From: an uncultured Pelagibacteraceae bacterium
GTDB taxonomy: Bacteria > Pseudomonadota > Alphaproteobacteria > Pelagibacterales > Pelagibacteraceae
DNA: 64,000 nt
NCBI GenBank assembly: GCA_902632315.1
Contig: CACPCD010000001.1
Span: 157,478 to 221,477 of the forward strand
Reading direction: 5' to 3'
In this document: positions 5,011 to 17,526 of the stretch, in pieces
Position numbering within the stretch: position 1 is the stretch's first letter
Layout of the letters: each line of letters opens with the position of its first letter
Notes under the pieces: model-generated
What the model was told of the DNA's origin: nothing
What the model saw: only the letters and a program-made list of their open reading frames with translations
Database searches by the model: none
Program-made: the position numbers and the translations under genes

Positions 5011-6201
5011 ATGTCAAAAGAAAAATTTGTAAGAAATAAACCGCATTGTAACATTGGTACAATTGGTCATGTCGACCACGGTAAAACAACTTTAACAGCA
5101 GCTATCACTAAAGTTTTATCTGAAACTGGTGGTGCTAAAGCGGTAGCGTACGATCAAATTGATAAAGCTCCAGAGGAAAAGGAGAGAGGAATTACAATTT
5201 CAACTGCGCACGTTGAATATGAAACAGAAAAAAGACACTACGCACACGTAGATTGTCCAGGTCATGCTGACTATGTAAAAAATATGATTACAGGTGCAGC
5301 TCAAATGGATGGTGCAATTTTAGTTGTAAACGCAGCTGATGGGCCAATGCCACAAACTAGAGAACATATTCTTTTAGCAAGACAAGTTGGTGTTCCTGCT
5401 ATTTGTGTTTACTTAAATAAAGTTGATCAAGTAGATGATAAAGAAATGATTGATCTTGTTGAGGAAGAAATAAAAGAATTATTAACTTCTTATAAATTTC
5501 CTGGAGACAAAACTCCAATTGCGAAAGGTTCAGCTCTTGCTGCAGTAGAGGGCCGAGATGATGAGATTGGAAAAAACTCAATTTTAGAATTGATGAAAAA
5601 TGTAGACGAGTTTATTCCTCAACCTGATAGACCAAAAGATAAGGATTTCTTAATGCCTGTTGAAGACGTTTTCTCAATTTCAGGAAGAGGAACAGTAGCT
5701 ACAGGTAGAGTTGAGTCTGGTGTTCTTAAAACTGGTGATGAGTTAGAAATAGTTGGTATTAGAGAAACAAAAAAATCAGTTTGTACTGGGGTTGAAATGT
5801 TTAGAAAACTTTTAGATTCTGGTGAGGCAGGTGACAACGTAGGAGTGCTTTTAAGAGGTGTGGAAAGAACTGATATCGAAAGAGGTCAAGTTCTTTGTAA
5901 ACCTGGTTCAGTTACTCCTCATACTAAATTTGAAGCTCAAGCGTATGTGCTTAAAAAAGAAGAAGGTGGAAGACACACACCATTCTTTACTAAGTATAGA
6001 CCACAGTTTTATTTTAGAACAACAGATGTAACTGGAGAAGTTGAATTACCTTCTGGAACAGAGATGGTTATGCCAGGTGATGATGCTAAATTTACAGTTA
6101 AATTAATTACACCAATCGCGATGTCAGAAAAATTAAATTTTGCTATTCGTGAAGGTGGAAGAACTGTTGGAGCTGGAGTAGTAACTAAAATTATAGAGTA
6201 A
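5011..6201 (+). CDS. tuf: Elongation factor Tu
   Basis: GTPase that delivers aminoacyl-tRNA to the ribosome. At 396 aa it has the normal length. It carries the P-loop [10 protein letters not shown] (about residues 19-28), the G3 motif DCPGHADY (about 80-87), the G4 motif NKVD (about 135-138) and the beta-barrel domains 2 and 3 (for example [23 protein letters not shown]). GTGAGGAA precedes the ATG. It is the only tuf in the window: the copy often found after fusA is missing here, as expected for a streamlined genome. Confidence 0.98.
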   Translation: MSKEKFVRNKPHCNIGTIGHVDHGKTTLTAAITKVLSETGGAKAVAYDQIDKAPEEKERGITISTAHVEYETEKRHYAHVDCPGHADYVKNMITGAAQMDGAILVVNAADGPMPQTREHILLARQVGVPAICVYLNKVDQVDDKEMIDLVEEEIKELLTSYKFPGDKTPIAKGSALAAVEGRDDEIGKNSILELMKNVDEFIPQPDRPKDKDFLMPVEDVFSISGRGTVATGRVESGVLKTGDELEIVGIRETKKSVCTGVEMFRKLLDSGEAGDNVGVLLRGVERTDIERGQVLCKPGSVTPHTKFEAQAYVLKKEEGGRHTPFFTKYRPQFYFRTTDVTGEVELPSGTEMVMPGDDAKFTVKLITPIAMSEKLNFAIREGGRTVGAGVVTKIIE

Positions 6202-6210
6202 GCTCTATAT

Positions 6211-6286
6211 AGGAGTGTAGCTCAATTGGTAGAGCGCCGGTCTCCAAAACCGGAGGCTGAGGGTTCGAGTCCCTCCGCTCCTGCCA
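6211..6286 (+). tRNA. tRNA-Trp(CCA)
   Basis: The acceptor AGGAGTG pairs with CGCTCCT, the anticodon CCA is in CTCCAAA, the T loop is TTCGAGT, the discriminator is G, and CCA is encoded. It sits 9 bp after tuf and 24 bp before secE, the standard tuf-trnW-secE-nusG arrangement. Confidence 0.96.
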
Positions 6287-6310
6287 ATAAACTATAAAAT
6301 AAATTTTGAT

Positions 6311-6502
6311 ATGAAAAACCCGATAAAATTTATTCAGGAAGTTAAACAAGAGGCTTTTAAAGTTTCATGGCCAACCTATAAAGAAACTTTGCAAGGCGCA
6401 CTTATGGTTTTTTTAATGGCTTTAGTGATGTCTCTCTTTTTTCTGTTACTCGATCAGATTTTAAAATATTTTTTAGAAATATTACTTCAAATGAGCATCT
6501 AA
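6311..6502 (+). CDS. secE: Preprotein translocase subunit SecE
   Basis: Small membrane subunit of the SecYEG channel. The 63-aa form has the amphipathic helix with EAFKVSWPTYKETL, which is the SecE signature, followed by one transmembrane segment (about residues 28-55). Short single-span SecE is usual outside the gamma-proteobacteria. Its stop overlaps the nusG start by one base. Confidence 0.95.
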   Translation: MKNPIKFIQEVKQEAFKVSWPTYKETLQGALMVFLMALVMSLFFLLLDQILKYFLEILLQMSI

Positions 6503-7032
6503 TGAAAAATTGGTATATAGTTCAATCACACTCAAGTTTTGAAAATAAAGTTGCTGGTCTTATTAAAGAAGAGGCTGATAAAGCGAAAATTTCTGATAAA
6601 TTTGAGGAAATTATTGTCCCAACACACGATGTTACTGAAGTGAAAAGAGGAAAAAGGATACAAAGAAAAAAGAAGTATTTCCCTGGATATGTCTTAATAA
6701 AAAGTGAGATGGATAACAGTATTTACCATATGATAAAAAATATCAAAAGAGTGAGTGGTTTTTTGGGTACAAAAGGTATGCCAGTCCCAGTTTCAGACAA
6801 AGAAATAGAAAAAATTCTTGGTCAAATAAAAGATGGTGTAGCACAGCCAAAATCTGGTATAGAGTACAGCGTTGGTGAAAAAGTTCAGGTAGTAGATGGA
6901 CCTTTCGCATCATTTAGTGGAATGGTAGAAGGTATAGATGAGGAAAAATCTAGACTTAAAGTTTCTGTTTCTATATTTGGACGCCCAACACCAGTTGATT
7001 TAGAGTACAACCAAGTTGAGAAAGTAAGTTAA
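6502..7032 (+). CDS. nusG: Transcription termination/antitermination factor NusG
   Basis: Binds RNA polymerase to promote processive elongation and couples it to Rho or ribosomes. The 176-aa protein has the NGN domain ([14 protein letters not shown] at the N-terminus, YFPGYVLI at about residues 55-62) and a C-terminal KOW domain ([17 protein letters not shown], about 124-140). Start and stop both overlap neighbours by one base (secE, rplK), indicating tight translational coupling. Confidence 0.97.
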   Translation: MKNWYIVQSHSSFENKVAGLIKEEADKAKISDKFEEIIVPTHDVTEVKRGKRIQRKKKYFPGYVLIKSEMDNSIYHMIKNIKRVSGFLGTKGMPVPVSDKEIEKILGQIKDGVAQPKSGIEYSVGEKVQVVDGPFASFSGMVEGIDEEKSRLKVSVSIFGRPTPVDLEYNQVEKVS

Positions 7033-7463
7033 TGGCAGCAAAAAAAGAGATAAGCGGATTTATAAAACTACAAATAAAAGGTGGTCAAGCAAACCCAGCT
7101 CCTCCTGTTGGTCCAGCATTAGGACAACGAGGTGTAAACATAATGGAATTTTGTAAAGCCTTTAATGATAAAACTAAATCTTTAGCTGGCAAACCTGTCC
7201 CAGTTGAAATAACGGTATATAAAGATAAAAAATTTGATTTTAAAATAAAATCACCACCAGCATCATTTTTTATTAGAGAGGCAGCTAAATTGAAGAGCGG
7301 ATCAAAAGAGCCAGGAAGAAATATTGTAGCATCAATAACAAAAAAACAAGCTGAAGAAATTGCAAAACAAAAAATGAATGATTTAAATGCAATCGATTTA
7401 GATCAAGCAGTTAAGATAATAGCTGGATCAGCGAGATCTATGGGAATTGAGGTTAAAGAATAA
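7032..7463 (+). CDS. rplK: 50S ribosomal protein L11
   Basis: Component of the GTPase-associated centre on 23S rRNA. The signature [20 protein letters not shown] begins at about residue 17, and the C-terminal rRNA-binding domain ends [14 protein letters not shown]. The length of 143 aa is normal. It overlaps nusG and rplA by one base each. Confidence 0.97.
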   Translation: MAAKKEISGFIKLQIKGGQANPAPPVGPALGQRGVNIMEFCKAFNDKTKSLAGKPVPVEITVYKDKKFDFKIKSPPASFFIREAAKLKSGSKEPGRNIVASITKKQAEEIAKQKMNDLNAIDLDQAVKIIAGSARSMGIEVKE

Positions 7464-8152
7464 TGTCATCCAAAAGATTTAAAAAACTACCAGAAAAAAC
7501 TTTGGAACTTTCAGCTCAAAGTTTTGATAGTTTATTACAAACGATAAAGAAAAATTGCACTACTAAATTTGATGAGTCTATAGATCTAAGCTTTCAAATA
7601 AATAATAAACAAAAAAAAGGTGAAGTAAACATAAGAACAGTTGTAAATCTTCCCGGCGGCACTGGTAAAAAAATTAAAGTTGCTGTAGTTTGTGAGGAAA
7701 CAAAATCATCTGAAGCAAAAAATGCAGGAGCTGACATTGTGGGAGGAGATGAATTTATAGATAAAATAAAAAATGGTGAAATGAACTTTGAAAAATTAAT
7801 ATGTACACCATCAATGATGATTAAACTTTCAAAACTTGGTAAAGTTTTAGGACCGAAAGGATTAATGCCAAATCCAAAATTAGGAACTGTAACTGATAAT
7901 CTAAAATCTGCAGTAGCTGATGCAAAATCAGGCCAAGTAGAAATAAGAAATGACAAAGATGGAAATATAGGTCTTAGTGTTGGAAAAAAGTCCTTTGATA
8001 ACGAGAAATTATCTAAAAACTTTACCGCTGTTTTAGATGCCTTAGAAAAAGAAAAAGGAAATAATACTTTAAAAGGTGATTTAATAAAATCTGCTTTTAT
8101 TACATCCACTATGGGTGTTTCATACAAAATAAAACTTGGAAAAAATATCTAA
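7463..8152 (+). CDS. rplA: 50S ribosomal protein L1
   Basis: Forms the L1 stalk that handles E-site tRNA. In many bacteria L1 also represses its own operon. The signature KVLGPKGLMPNPKLGTV lies near residues 127-143. The 229-aa length is typical. The rplJ reading frame starts inside or just after its end; the 177-aa ORF on the opposite strand is a shadow. Confidence 0.97.
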   Translation: MSSKRFKKLPEKTLELSAQSFDSLLQTIKKNCTTKFDESIDLSFQINNKQKKGEVNIRTVVNLPGGTGKKIKVAVVCEETKSSEAKNAGADIVGGDEFIDKIKNGEMNFEKLICTPSMMIKLSKLGKVLGPKGLMPNPKLGTVTDNLKSAVADAKSGQVEIRNDKDGNIGLSVGKKSFDNEKLSKNFTAVLDALEKEKGNNTLKGDLIKSAFITSTMGVSYKIKLGKNI

Positions 8153-8156
8153 TTTT

Positions 8157-8678
8157 ATGATGAACAAAGAACAAAAGAAAAATTATATAGCTGAAATGAC
8201 ATCTCAGTTTGAAAATAGTAAAGCAATAATGGTTACTCATTATCAAGGCCTTACTATGCCACAATTAGATGAATTAAGATCTAAGATGAGAGAACATGGA
8301 ATAGTTTTTAAAATAACAAAAAATAGAATTACAAAATTAGCTTTAGAGAAAACAAAATGTAAAGATTTATCGAATCTTTTTACTGGACCAACAGCAGTTG
8401 CTTTTGGTGAAGACGCAATTATGTCAGCTCGAATTTTATCTAAATTTGCAAAAGATAATGAAAATCTAAAGTTAATTGGCGGAATAATGGATAATGAAGT
8501 TTTAGATCAAGCTGGATTAATGAATGTAGCAAATTTACCTACTTTGGATGAGGCAAGAGCTAATATTGTGGGTATTTTGAATGCCTCTGCTTCAAAATTG
8601 GTGAGTATTTTACTTGCACGATCGGAAAAAATGAGTAATTTACCCCCAGAAAATTCTGAAACACAACCTAAAGAGTAG
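8157..8678 (+). CDS. rplJ: 50S ribosomal protein L10
   Basis: Base of the L7/L12 stalk. The ORF track begins at 8136, which would overlap rplA, but the double ATG at 8157/8160 (MMNKEQKKN) follows the rplA stop by 4 bp and matches where L10 proteins begin, so I choose 8157 (173 aa). The N-terminal domain has [16 protein letters not shown]; the C-terminal helix binds L12 dimers. rplL follows after 5 bp. Confidence 0.94.
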   Translation: MMNKEQKKNYIAEMTSQFENSKAIMVTHYQGLTMPQLDELRSKMREHGIVFKITKNRITKLALEKTKCKDLSNLFTGPTAVAFGEDAIMSARILSKFAKDNENLKLIGGIMDNEVLDQAGLMNVANLPTLDEARANIVGILNASASKLVSILLARSEKMSNLPPENSETQPKE

Positions 8679-8683
8679 TACAT

Positions 8684-9049
8684 ATGCCTGACCTAAATAA
8701 AATTATCGACGATTTATCAAAATTAACTGTTGCAGAAGCAGCAGATCTTTCAAAGCAATTAGAAGAAAAATGGGGAGTGACTCCAATGGCAGCAGCAGCC
8801 CCGGCAGCAGCTGGCGGTGCAGCAGCAGCTGAAGATAAGGATGACTTTACTATCATGTTAGTATCTGCTGGTGATAAAAAAATAAATGTCATTAAAGAAG
8901 TAAGAGCAGCTACTTCACTTGGATTAAAAGAAGCGAAAGATTTAGTTGAGGGAGCACCAAAAGAGGTTAAAGCAGGTGTACCTAAAAAAGAAGCTGAGGA
9001 AATTAAAGCTAAATTAGAAGCTGCAGGCGCAAAAGTAGAACTTAAATAA
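8684..9049 (+). CDS. rplL: 50S ribosomal protein L7/L12
   Basis: Flexible stalk protein that recruits translation GTPases. It shows the three expected parts: an N-terminal dimerisation domain, an alanine-rich hinge ([15 protein letters not shown], about residues 34-48) and a C-terminal factor-binding domain with [21 protein letters not shown]. At 121 aa it is normal. A short hairpin follows before rpoB. Confidence 0.97.
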   Translation: MPDLNKIIDDLSKLTVAEAADLSKQLEEKWGVTPMAAAAPAAAGGAAAAEDKDDFTIMLVSAGDKKINVIKEVRAATSLGLKEAKDLVEGAPKEVKAGVPKKEAEEIKAKLEAAGAKVELK

Positions 9050-9071
9050 ATTTAATAAGGATTTTTTTAAG

Positions 9072-9094
9072 TACTGATTAAAATGTGATCAGTA
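9072..9094 (+). promoter_or_regulatory. Small hairpin between rplL and rpoB, possible attenuator/processing site
   Basis: TACTGAT (9072-9078) pairs with ATCAGTA (9088-9094) around a 9-nt loop, in the 56-bp rplL-rpoB gap. In many bacteria this gap holds an attenuator or RNase III site that lowers rpoBC relative to L12. No T-run follows, so termination is doubtful. Confidence 0.4.
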
Positions 9095-9105
9095 TTTAAA
9101 CATTG

Positions 9106-12100
9106 ATGCAAATATCTTTTACTGAAAAAAAAAATATTAGAAAAAGCTTTGGTAAACTTAAAGAGAGTTTATCTATACCTAATTTAATAGAAGTTCAAAA
9201 AAATTCTTATAAAGAGCTTACAGATTTTAATAAAGATGCAGGGGAGTTAGCAAAAGGTTTTGATAGAGTTTTTAAGAGTATATTCCCCATAGAGGATCTT
9301 AATGATAAAGCAACTCTTGAATATGTATCTTATAGACTTGAAAAACCAAAGTTTGATGTTGAAGAATGTATCACTAGAGGATTAACTTACTCTTCAGCTT
9401 TAAAGTGCACTTTAAGATTAGTGGTTTATGAAATAGATCAAGAAAATAATACTAAAGACATATTATCGGCAAAAGAGCAAGAAGTTTATATGGGAGAAGT
9501 ACCAATGATGACGAATAGTGGTACTTTTATTACCAACGGAGTTCAACGAGTTGTTGTAAATCAAATGCACAGAAGTCCTGGTGTATTTTTTGATCATGAT
9601 AAAGGAAAAACACACGCAAGTGGAAAATTATTATTCAATTGTAGAGTAATACCAAACAGAGGATCTTGGCTGGATTTTGAATATGATGTGAAAGATTTGT
9701 TATATTTTAAAATTGACAGAAAGAAAAAAATCTTAGCTTCAACTTTGCTCCTGGCTCTTGGTTTTTCCAAGTCTGAAATTGTTAATGAGTTTTATGAGAG
9801 TGAAAAGTTTATATATGATAGTAAAACAGAAAAATGGAAAACAAAATTTAATCCTGAAAATTATAAGGCAAAAAATTTCTCAGAAGAAGTAATTGATGCA
9901 AAAACTGGCAAGGTTGTCGTTAAAGTTGGTGACAAAATTAATTATTTAAATGCAAAGAAATTAGCTAACGAGGGGTTAAAAGATATTTTAGTTTCAAGTG
10001 AGTCATTACACGGTAAATTTTTACATAAAGAGGTAAAGGTAGGTGATCAGGAGACTGATATATTTAAGATTGGAACTGAAATAAATGAAACCATAATTCA
10101 AAAAATTATTCAATCAAATATTCACACACTAGATATTTCAATTACCAACTCAATTAATAAAGGACCATACTTACTTTTGACAATTCTGAACGATAAAAAT
10201 AATACAAAAGATGAAGCAATAACAGAAATTTATAAAATGCTAAGACCTGGTGAACCGCCAACAATTGAAATAGCTACACAAATTTTTAATAATTTATTTT
10301 TTAGTTCAGATAGATACGATTTATCAGATGTAGGTAGAGTTAAAATGAACTCAAGATTAAATTTAGAATGCTCAGATAAAATAACAATTCTAAGAAATGA
10401 TGATATAATTTCAATTATACGTAAAATGTTGGATTTAAGAGATGGAAAAGATGAGGTTGATGATATCGATCATTTGGGAAATAGACGTGTAAGATCAGTA
10501 GGTGAATTAGTTGAAAATCAAGCTCGTATAGGTGTTTACAGAATGGAAAGAGCAATAAAAGAAAAAATGACAACTTTAGATGTTGAGTCAGCTATGCCAC
10601 AGGATTTAATAAATGCAAAACCTCTAACAGTTTCGTTGAAAGATTTTTTTGCAAGTTCGCAACTTTCTCAATTTATGGATCAGACAAATCCATTATCTGA
10701 AATTACTCATAAAAGAAGAGTCTCTGCACTAGGTCCTGGTGGATTGACAAGAGAAAGAGCTGGGTTTGAGGTACGTGATGTTCATCCAACTCATTATGGA
10801 AGAATATGTCCAATTGAAACTCCTGAAGGTCCAAACATTGGTCTCATAAATAGTTTATCTACTTATGCTAAAATTAATAAATATGGTTTTATTGAAAGTC
10901 CTTACAAAAGAGTAAAGAATGGAATAGTACAAGATAAGGTTGAATATTTGTCAGCAATGGAGGAAACAAAGTTTACAGTAGCTCAAGCAAATACAAAAAT
11001 AGACAAAAATGGAAAAATTATTGAGGAACTTGTCTCTTGTAGACAAAATTTAAATTTTCTCTTAGCCAAACCAGAGACTATTGATTATATCGACGTATCA
11101 CCAAAGCAACTAGTTTCTGTAGCTGCATCATTAATTCCCTTCTTAGAAAACGATGATGCAAATAGAGCTTTAATGGGATCAAATATGATGAGGCAGGCCG
11201 TTCCTTTACTTAAACCAGAGTCACCACTTGTTGGAACTGGTATTGAGAGTGATGTAGCACTTGATTCTGGTGTTACTATTGTTGCCAAAAGAGATGGTGT
11301 GGTTGATAAAATTGATGGTAAGAGAATAGTCATTAAGGCGACAGAAGAAACAGATTTCTCAAAATCTGGAGTTGATATTTACAATTTGCAAAAGTTTAAA
11401 AGATCTAACCAGAATACTTGCATCAATCAACGTCCACTAGTTAGAGTTGGAGATAAAGTTAAAACGGGTGATATTATTGCTGATGGACCTTCAACAAAGC
11501 TTGGTGAATTAGCTTTAGGAAAAAATGTTACTGTAGCATTTATGCCATGGCAAGGTTATAATTTTGAGGATTCCATTCTTATATCTGAAAGATGTGTTAC
11601 AGATGATGTTTTCACTTCTGTACATATTGTCGAATACGAAATTATGGCAAGGGATACAAAACTTGGCGAAGAGGAAATAACTAGAGATATCCCTAACGTT
11701 AATGAAGAGGCATTAAAAAACTTAGATGAGTCCGGTATAGTTTACATTGGAGCAGAAGTTAATGCTGGTGATATTTTAGTAGGAAAAGTTACTCCCAAAG
11801 GAGACTCAGCATCTGGCCCTGAAGAAAAATTATTGAGATCAATTTTTGGAGAAAAAGCCATTGATGTAACGGATACTTCACTTCGAATGTCTAGAGGAAG
11901 TAGTGGTACAGTAGTAGATGTAAGAGTTTTTAATAGGCACGGTATTGATAAAGACGAGAGATCAATTACAATTGAAAGAGCTGAAATAGAGCAAGTACAA
12001 CAAGATAAAATCGTTGAGGAAGAAATCTTAGAGAGAAGTATTAAACAAAGAGCTTCTCAAATCTTATCTGGGGTTTCATTAAATAAAAAAATCAAAGATG

Positions 12101-13194
12101 TTGACGCAGGTACTAAACTAGATTTTGATGTAATAAATAAACTAAGTATTAATGATGTTTTCAAAATTTCAACAGGCAATTCTAAAAATGAGGAAACTTT
12201 TGCACAGTTGAAAGATCAGTATAATAAAGCCAAACAAGATATTACAGAAAGATTTGAAGACAAAGTCTTAAAAATAAGAAGCGGCGACGACTTACTACCA
12301 AGTGTCATGAAAATGGTTAAGGTGTTTGTTGCTATTAAAAGAAGACTAAGACCAGGTGATAAAATGTCTGGTAGACATGGTAATAAAGGGGTCGTAAGTA
12401 AAATAGTCCCAGTTGAAGATATGCCTTACAGAGAAGATGGAAGACCTGTAGATATTGTTTTAAACCCCTTAGGAGTACCAAGCCGTATGAATGTAGGTCA
12501 AATTTTAGAAACTCATCTTGGATGGGCTTGTAAGGAGTTTGGAGAAGAAGTCAGAAAACTAGTAGATGAGAATAATAAGAAGATTGAGAAGACTCAAAAA
12601 ATAGCTGATTTTTTAAAATCAGTTTATGGTGAAGAAATCTTTAATGATAAAGTGGATAAATTAAGTAAATCAGAGTTTAGAGATTTATGTGAGAATCTAC
12701 AAAATGGAGTTGCTATTTCAACACCCGTATTTGATGGTGCGAAAGAGAAAAATGTAACAGAAATGTTAGAATTAGCTAAACTTCCAAAATCTGGACAAAC
12801 TTTTTTATGGGATGGCAGAACAGGTGAAAAATTTGATAGACCTGTAACCGTTGGAATAATTTATATGTTAAAACTTCATCATCTGGTCGAAGATAAAATC
12901 CATGCAAGATCAACAGGTCCTTATAGTTTAGTCACTCAACAACCACTTGGTGGAAAAGCCCAATTAGGTGGACAGAGATTTGGTGAAATGGAAGTTTGGG
13001 CTCTAGAGGCATATGGCGCATCTTATACTCTTCAGGAAATTTTAACTGTAAAATCTGATGACGTAGCTGGTCGTGTAAAAGTATACGAAACTATAGTCAA
13101 AGGAGAAGAAAATTTTGAGTCAGGTATTCCTGAATCATTTAATGTTTTAGTAAAAGAAATAAAATCATTAGCTTTAAACGTGGAATTAAATTAA
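9106..13194 (+). CDS. rpoB: RNA polymerase subunit beta
   Basis: Forms half of the RNA polymerase active cleft and the rifampicin site. The track begins at a TTG (9103), but the ATG directly after it is the natural start, giving 1362 aa. Signature segments include the rifampicin-region [17 protein letters not shown], the stretch [17 protein letters not shown], the motif [14 protein letters not shown] and the C-terminal [23 protein letters not shown]. rpoC starts 2 bp after the stop. Regulation from the shared rplKAJL-rpoBC transcript is expected. Confidence 0.98.
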   Translation: MQISFTEKKNIRKSFGKLKESLSIPNLIEVQKNSYKELTDFNKDAGELAKGFDRVFKSIFPIEDLNDKATLEYVSYRLEKPKFDVEECITRGLTYSSALKCTLRLVVYEIDQENNTKDILSAKEQEVYMGEVPMMTNSGTFITNGVQRVVVNQMHRSPGVFFDHDKGKTHASGKLLFNCRVIPNRGSWLDFEYDVKDLLYFKIDRKKKILASTLLLALGFSKSEIVNEFYESEKFIYDSKTEKWKTKFNPENYKAKNFSEEVIDAKTGKVVVKVGDKINYLNAKKLANEGLKDILVSSESLHGKFLHKEVKVGDQETDIFKIGTEINETIIQKIIQSNIHTLDISITNSINKGPYLLLTILNDKNNTKDEAITEIYKMLRPGEPPTIEIATQIFNNLFFSSDRYDLSDVGRVKMNSRLNLECSDKITILRNDDIISIIRKMLDLRDGKDEVDDIDHLGNRRVRSVGELVENQARIGVYRMERAIKEKMTTLDVESAMPQDLINAKPLTVSLKDFFASSQLSQFMDQTNPLSEITHKRRVSALGPGGLTRERAGFEVRDVHPTHYGRICPIETPEGPNIGLINSLSTYAKINKYGFIESPYKRVKNGIVQDKVEYLSAMEETKFTVAQANTKIDKNGKIIEELVSCRQNLNFLLAKPETIDYIDVSPKQLVSVAASLIPFLENDDANRALMGSNMMRQAVPLLKPESPLVGTGIESDVALDSGVTIVAKRDGVVDKIDGKRIVIKATEETDFSKSGVDIYNLQKFKRSNQNTCINQRPLVRVGDKVKTGDIIADGPSTKLGELALGKNVTVAFMPWQGYNFEDSILISERCVTDDVFTSVHIVEYEIMARDTKLGEEEITRDIPNVNEEALKNLDESGIVYIGAEVNAGDILVGKVTPKGDSASGPEEKLLRSIFGEKAIDVTDTSLRMSRGSSGTVVDVRVFNRHGIDKDERSITIERAEIEQVQQDKIVEEEILERSIKQRASQILSGVSLNKKIKDVDAGTKLDFDVINKLSINDVFKISTGNSKNEETFAQLKDQYNKAKQDITERFEDKVLKIRSGDDLLPSVMKMVKVFVAIKRRLRPGDKMSGRHGNKGVVSKIVPVEDMPYREDGRPVDIVLNPLGVPSRMNVGQILETHLGWACKEFGEEVRKLVDENNKKIEKTQKIADFLKSVYGEEIFNDKVDKLSKSEFRDLCENLQNGVAISTPVFDGAKEKNVTEMLELAKLPKSGQTFLWDGRTGEKFDRPVTVGIIYMLKLHHLVEDKIHARSTGPYSLVTQQPLGGKAQLGGQRFGEMEVWALEAYGASYTLQEILTVKSDDVAGRVKVYETIVKGEENFESGIPESFNVLVKEIKSLALNVELN

Positions 13195-13196
13195 TT

Positions 13197-16100
13197 ATGA
13201 AAAAAGAATTAACAGATCTGTTTAAAAACTCCGAAATATCAGAGGCTCAAAATTTTAATAGTATTAAGATAACACTAGCTAGTCCGGAAAAAATAAAATC
13301 TTGGACATATGGAGAAATAAAAAAACCTGAAACAATTAATTACAGAACTTTTAGGCCTGAAAAAGACGGTTTATTTTGTGCAAGAATTTTTGGACCGATA
13401 AAAGATTATGAATGTTTATGTGGGAAGTATAAAAGAATGAAATTTAGAGGAATTATTTGTGAAAAATGTGGAGTTGAGGTCACAAAATCAAACGTTCGAA
13501 GAGAGAGAATGGGTCATATTAACTTAGCTACACCAGTTGCACACATTTGGTTTTTAAAATCATTACCTAGCCGAATTGCTTTAGCAGTAGATATGAAGCT
13601 CAAAGAGATTGAAAGAGTTTTATATTTTGAAAATTTCATAGTAATAGAACCTGGTCTTACAAATCTTCAAAAAAATCAGTTATTAAATGAGGAAGAATTA
13701 GCAAAATATCAAGATGAATTTGGTGAGGAGGCATTTACAGCAGGTATTGGAGCTGAAGCTGTATTAGAAATGTTAAAAAATTTAGATTTAGAAACTGAAA
13801 AAAAGAGTCTTGTAAACTATATTAAAGAAACAAAATCAAAAGTTAATGAAGAAAGAGCTATAAAGAGACTTAAGCTCATAGAATCATTTATTGAAACGGG
13901 ACAAAAACCAGAATGGATGATAATGACTGTTGTTCCAGTTATTCCTCCAGAGTTGAGACCACTTGTGCCCCTAGACGGAGGAAGATTTGCCACTTCAGAT
14001 TTAAATGATCTCTATAGAAGAGTAATTAATAGAAATAATCGTTTAAAAAGACTTATCGATTTAAAAGCTCCAGATATTATCGTCAGAAATGAAAAAAGAA
14101 TGCTTCAAGAGTCTGTTGATGCTCTTTTTGATAATGGCAGAAGGGGCAGGGTTATTACTGGAACAGGAAAAAGACCATTAAAATCACTAGCTGAGATGTT
14201 AAAGGGTAAGCAGGGTAGATTTAGACAAAACTTACTTGGAAAAAGAGTCGATTACTCAGGACGATCTGTAATTGTTGTAGGTCCAGATCTTAAGCTTCAT
14301 GAATGTGGATTACCAAAAAAAATGGCATTAGAACTTTTTAAACCATTTTTATATGCTAGGCTGAATAAACTAGGTTTAGCCTCGACAATTAAACAGGCAA
14401 AAAAATTAGTTGAGAAAGAAACTAATGCAGTGTGGGATGCTCTTGAACTTATAGTAAGAGAACACCCAGTCTTATTAAATAGGGCTCCAACTCTTCATAG
14501 ATTAGGTGTACAAGCTTTTGAACCTAAACTTATTGAGGGTGACGCAATAGAACTTCATCCGTTAACTTGTGCAGCTTTCAATGCTGATTTTGACGGTGAT
14601 CAAATGGCAGTACATGTACCATTAAGTTTGGAAGCTCAATTAGAGGCAAGAATATTAATGTTGTCAACAAATAATATTCTTTCACCATCAAATGGAAAAC
14701 CGATCATAGTACCAAGTCAGGATATGATTTTAGGAATTTATTACTTATCTCAAGAACCAATTCATGAAAAACCAGCAGGATATTTTGTTAATGCAGATCA
14801 GATTGAATTTGCGTTATCTAGTGGACAAATTAAAGTACATAGTACAATTATTTCAAGATTTGAGACAGTCGATGAAAATGGTAACAAGAAATTTGAAAAG
14901 TATACATCAACAGCAGGTCGATTTTTACTTGCAAATCTTTTGCCAAAAAATAGTAAAATTAAATTCTCTTTAATTGATAGGCTTTTACCAAAAAAAGTTG
15001 TTTCAGAAATAATTGATATTGTATTTAGATTTTGTGGTCAAAAAACAACAGTTATATTTTGTGATAAATTAAAAGATTTAGGATTTAAACATGCATTCAA
15101 AGCAGGAATATCATTTGGAAAAGATGATCTAGTAATTCCAGCAAATAAGACACAGTTAATTGAGGATACAAAAAAGTTAATTAAAGATTACGAAAATCAA
15201 TATGCTGAAGGTTTAATTACTAGAGGAGAAAAATATAACAAAGTTGTTGATGCGTGGTCTAAATGTACAGATAAAGTTGCTGGTGAGATGATGCGAGGAA
15301 TATCTGCGACTGAAAAAACATCTGATGGACTAAAAATTAATTCTGTATTTATGATGGCAGATAGTGGTGCGAGAGGTTCTGCTGCTCAAATGAAACAATT
15401 AGCAGGAATGCGAGGTCTTATTGCAAAGCCATCTGGAGAAATTATTGAAAGTCCAATTATCTCAAATTTCAAAGAGGGTCTTACAGCTCTTGAATACTTC
15501 AATTCAACACATGGAGCTAGAAAAGGGCTAGCTGATACAGCCCTTAAAACCGCGAGTTCTGGATATCTAACAAGAAGACTTTGTGACGTTGCTCAAGATT
15601 TAACTATCACAAAAATGAATTGTGAAAATCCTGGATTTATAGAATTATCTGAAATTTTAGAGGGTGGAAATGTTGTGGTCAGTTTGTCAGAAAGAGCTTT
15701 AGGTAGAGTAACTGCAACAGATGTTAAACATCCTTTAACAGGAGAAGTTTTAATTAAGAAAAAAACTATGATTGATGAGGCTGGTTGTGATCTTATCGAT
15801 GCAGCAGGAATTAAATCATTAAAAGTTTATTCGGTTATGACGTGTAGCTCAAAAGAAGGTGTTTGTGCAACATGTTATGGAAGAGATTTATCTAGAGGAA
15901 AAATGGTTCATGTTGGAGAAGCGATTGGAATGATTTCTGCTCAGTCTATAGGAGAACCTGGAACACAACTTACTATGAGAACCTTTCACGTAGGTGGAAC
16001 AGCATCAGTTAAACAAGAGTCTCAAATCATTAGTAAATCTGCAGGAACCTTAAAAATTATTAATTCAAATATATTAGAGGATTCAAAAAAGAATTTGATT

Positions 16101-17360
16101 GTGATGGGAAGAAATACTCAACTTTCTATTGAAGATGATAATGGAGTTCAAATAGCGGTATATAAAGTTGCTTATGGTTCTAAGCTATTTTTTAAGAATG
16201 GTGATAAAGTAAACGCAAACACAAAAATTTGCGAATGGGATCCCTACACAACACCTGTAATTGCAGAAAAAAGTGGAATTGCAAGTTATGTTGATTTGAT
16301 TGACAGTGTTTCTATACAAGAAACTACAGATGACGCTACAGGAATTTCCTCAAAGTCAGTAATTGATTGGCGATCACAATCAAAAAGTACAGATTTAAAA
16401 CCTAGAATTACATTAAGAGATGAAAAAGGAAATGTGATAAAAAAAGCGGATGATAATGAGGCTAGATATTATTTAGTTCCAGATTCAATTCTTTCTGTAA
16501 AAGATGGTCAAAAAGTTTCAGCAGGTGATGTAATAGCTAGACTTCCAAAAGAAACAACAAAAACAAAAGATATTACAGGAGGACTACCAAGAGTAGCTGA
16601 ACTGTTTGAGGCAAGAAAAGCAAAAGATAGCGCAATAATTGCAGAAAATGATGGTCAAGTAGTATTTGGAAAAGAAGTGAGAGGCAAACAAAGAGTTTCA
16701 ATTGTACCCGAGGATGGTGCTGAACCGTCAAATTATTTAATACCAAAAGGAAAGCATATTAATTTTAATCAAGGCGAAAAAATTAAAAAAGGTGAATACC
16801 TACTAGATGGTCAACCTTTGCCACATGATATCTTGAGGATATTAGGTATTAAAGATCTTACAGAATATTTTGTAAATCAAGTGCAAGAAGTTTACAGGTT
16901 ACAAGGTGTGATAATTAATGACAAGCATATAGAAACAATATTAAGACAAATGCTCAAAAAAGTAGAGGTTAAAAGTTCTGGAGATTCAAGTTATCTACCT
17001 GGTGAAATAGTTGATAGAATCAAATTTGATCTAGTGAATGAGAAATTAAAATCTGAAGGTAAAAATATTGCCACTGGAGAAAGAGTTTTAATGGGTATTA
17101 CAAAAGCATCTTTACAAACAGAGTCCTTTATTTCCGCTGCGTCATTTCAAGAAACTACTAGAGTGTTAACAGATGCGGCTATTAAGGGTAAAGTAGATCC
17201 ATTAAATGGTTTAAAAGAAAATGTAATAGTTGGAAGATTGGTCCCGGCTGGCACAGGTAATATAAAGAATAAATGGAACAAAAAAGCACTTGAGGAGGAT
17301 AATAAATTCCTCTCTGAACAAGAAAAAATTGAACCTTCAGAAACTCAAATAAATCAATAA
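13197..17360 (+). CDS. rpoC: RNA polymerase subunit beta'
   Basis: Catalytic subunit carrying the active-site magnesium. The 1387-aa protein shows the N-terminal zinc site [20 protein letters not shown], the Mg-binding NADFDGDQM (about residues 460-468), the bridge/trigger region and the second zinc site ([13 protein letters not shown]), then [20 protein letters not shown]. Length is normal for alphaproteobacteria. It ends a transcription unit: 166 bp with a promoter separate it from rpsL. Confidence 0.98.
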   Translation: MKKELTDLFKNSEISEAQNFNSIKITLASPEKIKSWTYGEIKKPETINYRTFRPEKDGLFCARIFGPIKDYECLCGKYKRMKFRGIICEKCGVEVTKSNVRRERMGHINLATPVAHIWFLKSLPSRIALAVDMKLKEIERVLYFENFIVIEPGLTNLQKNQLLNEEELAKYQDEFGEEAFTAGIGAEAVLEMLKNLDLETEKKSLVNYIKETKSKVNEERAIKRLKLIESFIETGQKPEWMIMTVVPVIPPELRPLVPLDGGRFATSDLNDLYRRVINRNNRLKRLIDLKAPDIIVRNEKRMLQESVDALFDNGRRGRVITGTGKRPLKSLAEMLKGKQGRFRQNLLGKRVDYSGRSVIVVGPDLKLHECGLPKKMALELFKPFLYARLNKLGLASTIKQAKKLVEKETNAVWDALELIVREHPVLLNRAPTLHRLGVQAFEPKLIEGDAIELHPLTCAAFNADFDGDQMAVHVPLSLEAQLEARILMLSTNNILSPSNGKPIIVPSQDMILGIYYLSQEPIHEKPAGYFVNADQIEFALSSGQIKVHSTIISRFETVDENGNKKFEKYTSTAGRFLLANLLPKNSKIKFSLIDRLLPKKVVSEIIDIVFRFCGQKTTVIFCDKLKDLGFKHAFKAGISFGKDDLVIPANKTQLIEDTKKLIKDYENQYAEGLITRGEKYNKVVDAWSKCTDKVAGEMMRGISATEKTSDGLKINSVFMMADSGARGSAAQMKQLAGMRGLIAKPSGEIIESPIISNFKEGLTALEYFNSTHGARKGLADTALKTASSGYLTRRLCDVAQDLTITKMNCENPGFIELSEILEGGNVVVSLSERALGRVTATDVKHPLTGEVLIKKKTMIDEAGCDLIDAAGIKSLKVYSVMTCSSKEGVCATCYGRDLSRGKMVHVGEAIGMISAQSIGEPGTQLTMRTFHVGGTASVKQESQIISKSAGTLKIINSNILEDSKKNLIVMGRNTQLSIEDDNGVQIAVYKVAYGSKLFFKNGDKVNANTKICEWDPYTTPVIAEKSGIASYVDLIDSVSIQETTDDATGISSKSVIDWRSQSKSTDLKPRITLRDEKGNVIKKADDNEARYYLVPDSILSVKDGQKVSAGDVIARLPKETTKTKDITGGLPRVAELFEARKAKDSAIIAENDGQVVFGKEVRGKQRVSIVPEDGAEPSNYLIPKGKHINFNQGEKIKKGEYLLDGQPLPHDILRILGIKDLTEYFVNQVQEVYRLQGVIINDKHIETILRQMLKKVEVKSSGDSSYLPGEIVDRIKFDLVNEKLKSEGKNIATGERVLMGITKASLQTESFISAASFQETTRVLTDAAIKGKVDPLNGLKENVIVGRLVPAGTGNIKNKWNKKALEEDNKFLSEQEKIEPSETQINQ

Positions 17361-17389
17361 AAATAGTCCTTAAGTTAACTAGTTTTAGT

Positions 17390-17417
17390 TTGACAAAGTC
17401 AAATTTATTAGTATTTT
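17390..17417 (+). promoter_or_regulatory. Candidate sigma-70 promoter of the rpsL operon
   Basis: A perfect TTGACA (17390-17395) is followed after 16 bp by TATTTT (17412-17417), in the only sizeable gap of the ribosomal block. It leaves a leader of about 100 nt before rpsL. Confidence 0.55.
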
Positions 17418-17439
17418 GGCGATGTTTTTGGTTGGAATG

Positions 17440-17500
17440 TAGTACTAATCTACTGTACTAAACGCTGCCACGAATAACCTGTCAGTTATTTCACTCAAAA
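17440..17500 (+). promoter_or_regulatory. Structured 5' leader of rpsL, possible ribosomal-protein regulatory RNA
   Basis: Two simple stems can be drawn in the leader: TAGTAC/GTACTA around about 9 nt, and AATAAC/GTTATT around CTGTCA. Autogenous control of str operons by S7 or S12 through leader structures is well known; whether this one works so is inference. Confidence 0.35.
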
Positions 17501-17526
17501 TCACAACAATTATACAAATAAAATTT

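Noticed and set aside
7594-8127. 177-aa minus-strand ORF
   Set aside because: It lies fully inside rplA in antisense and has the composition of a shadow frame.
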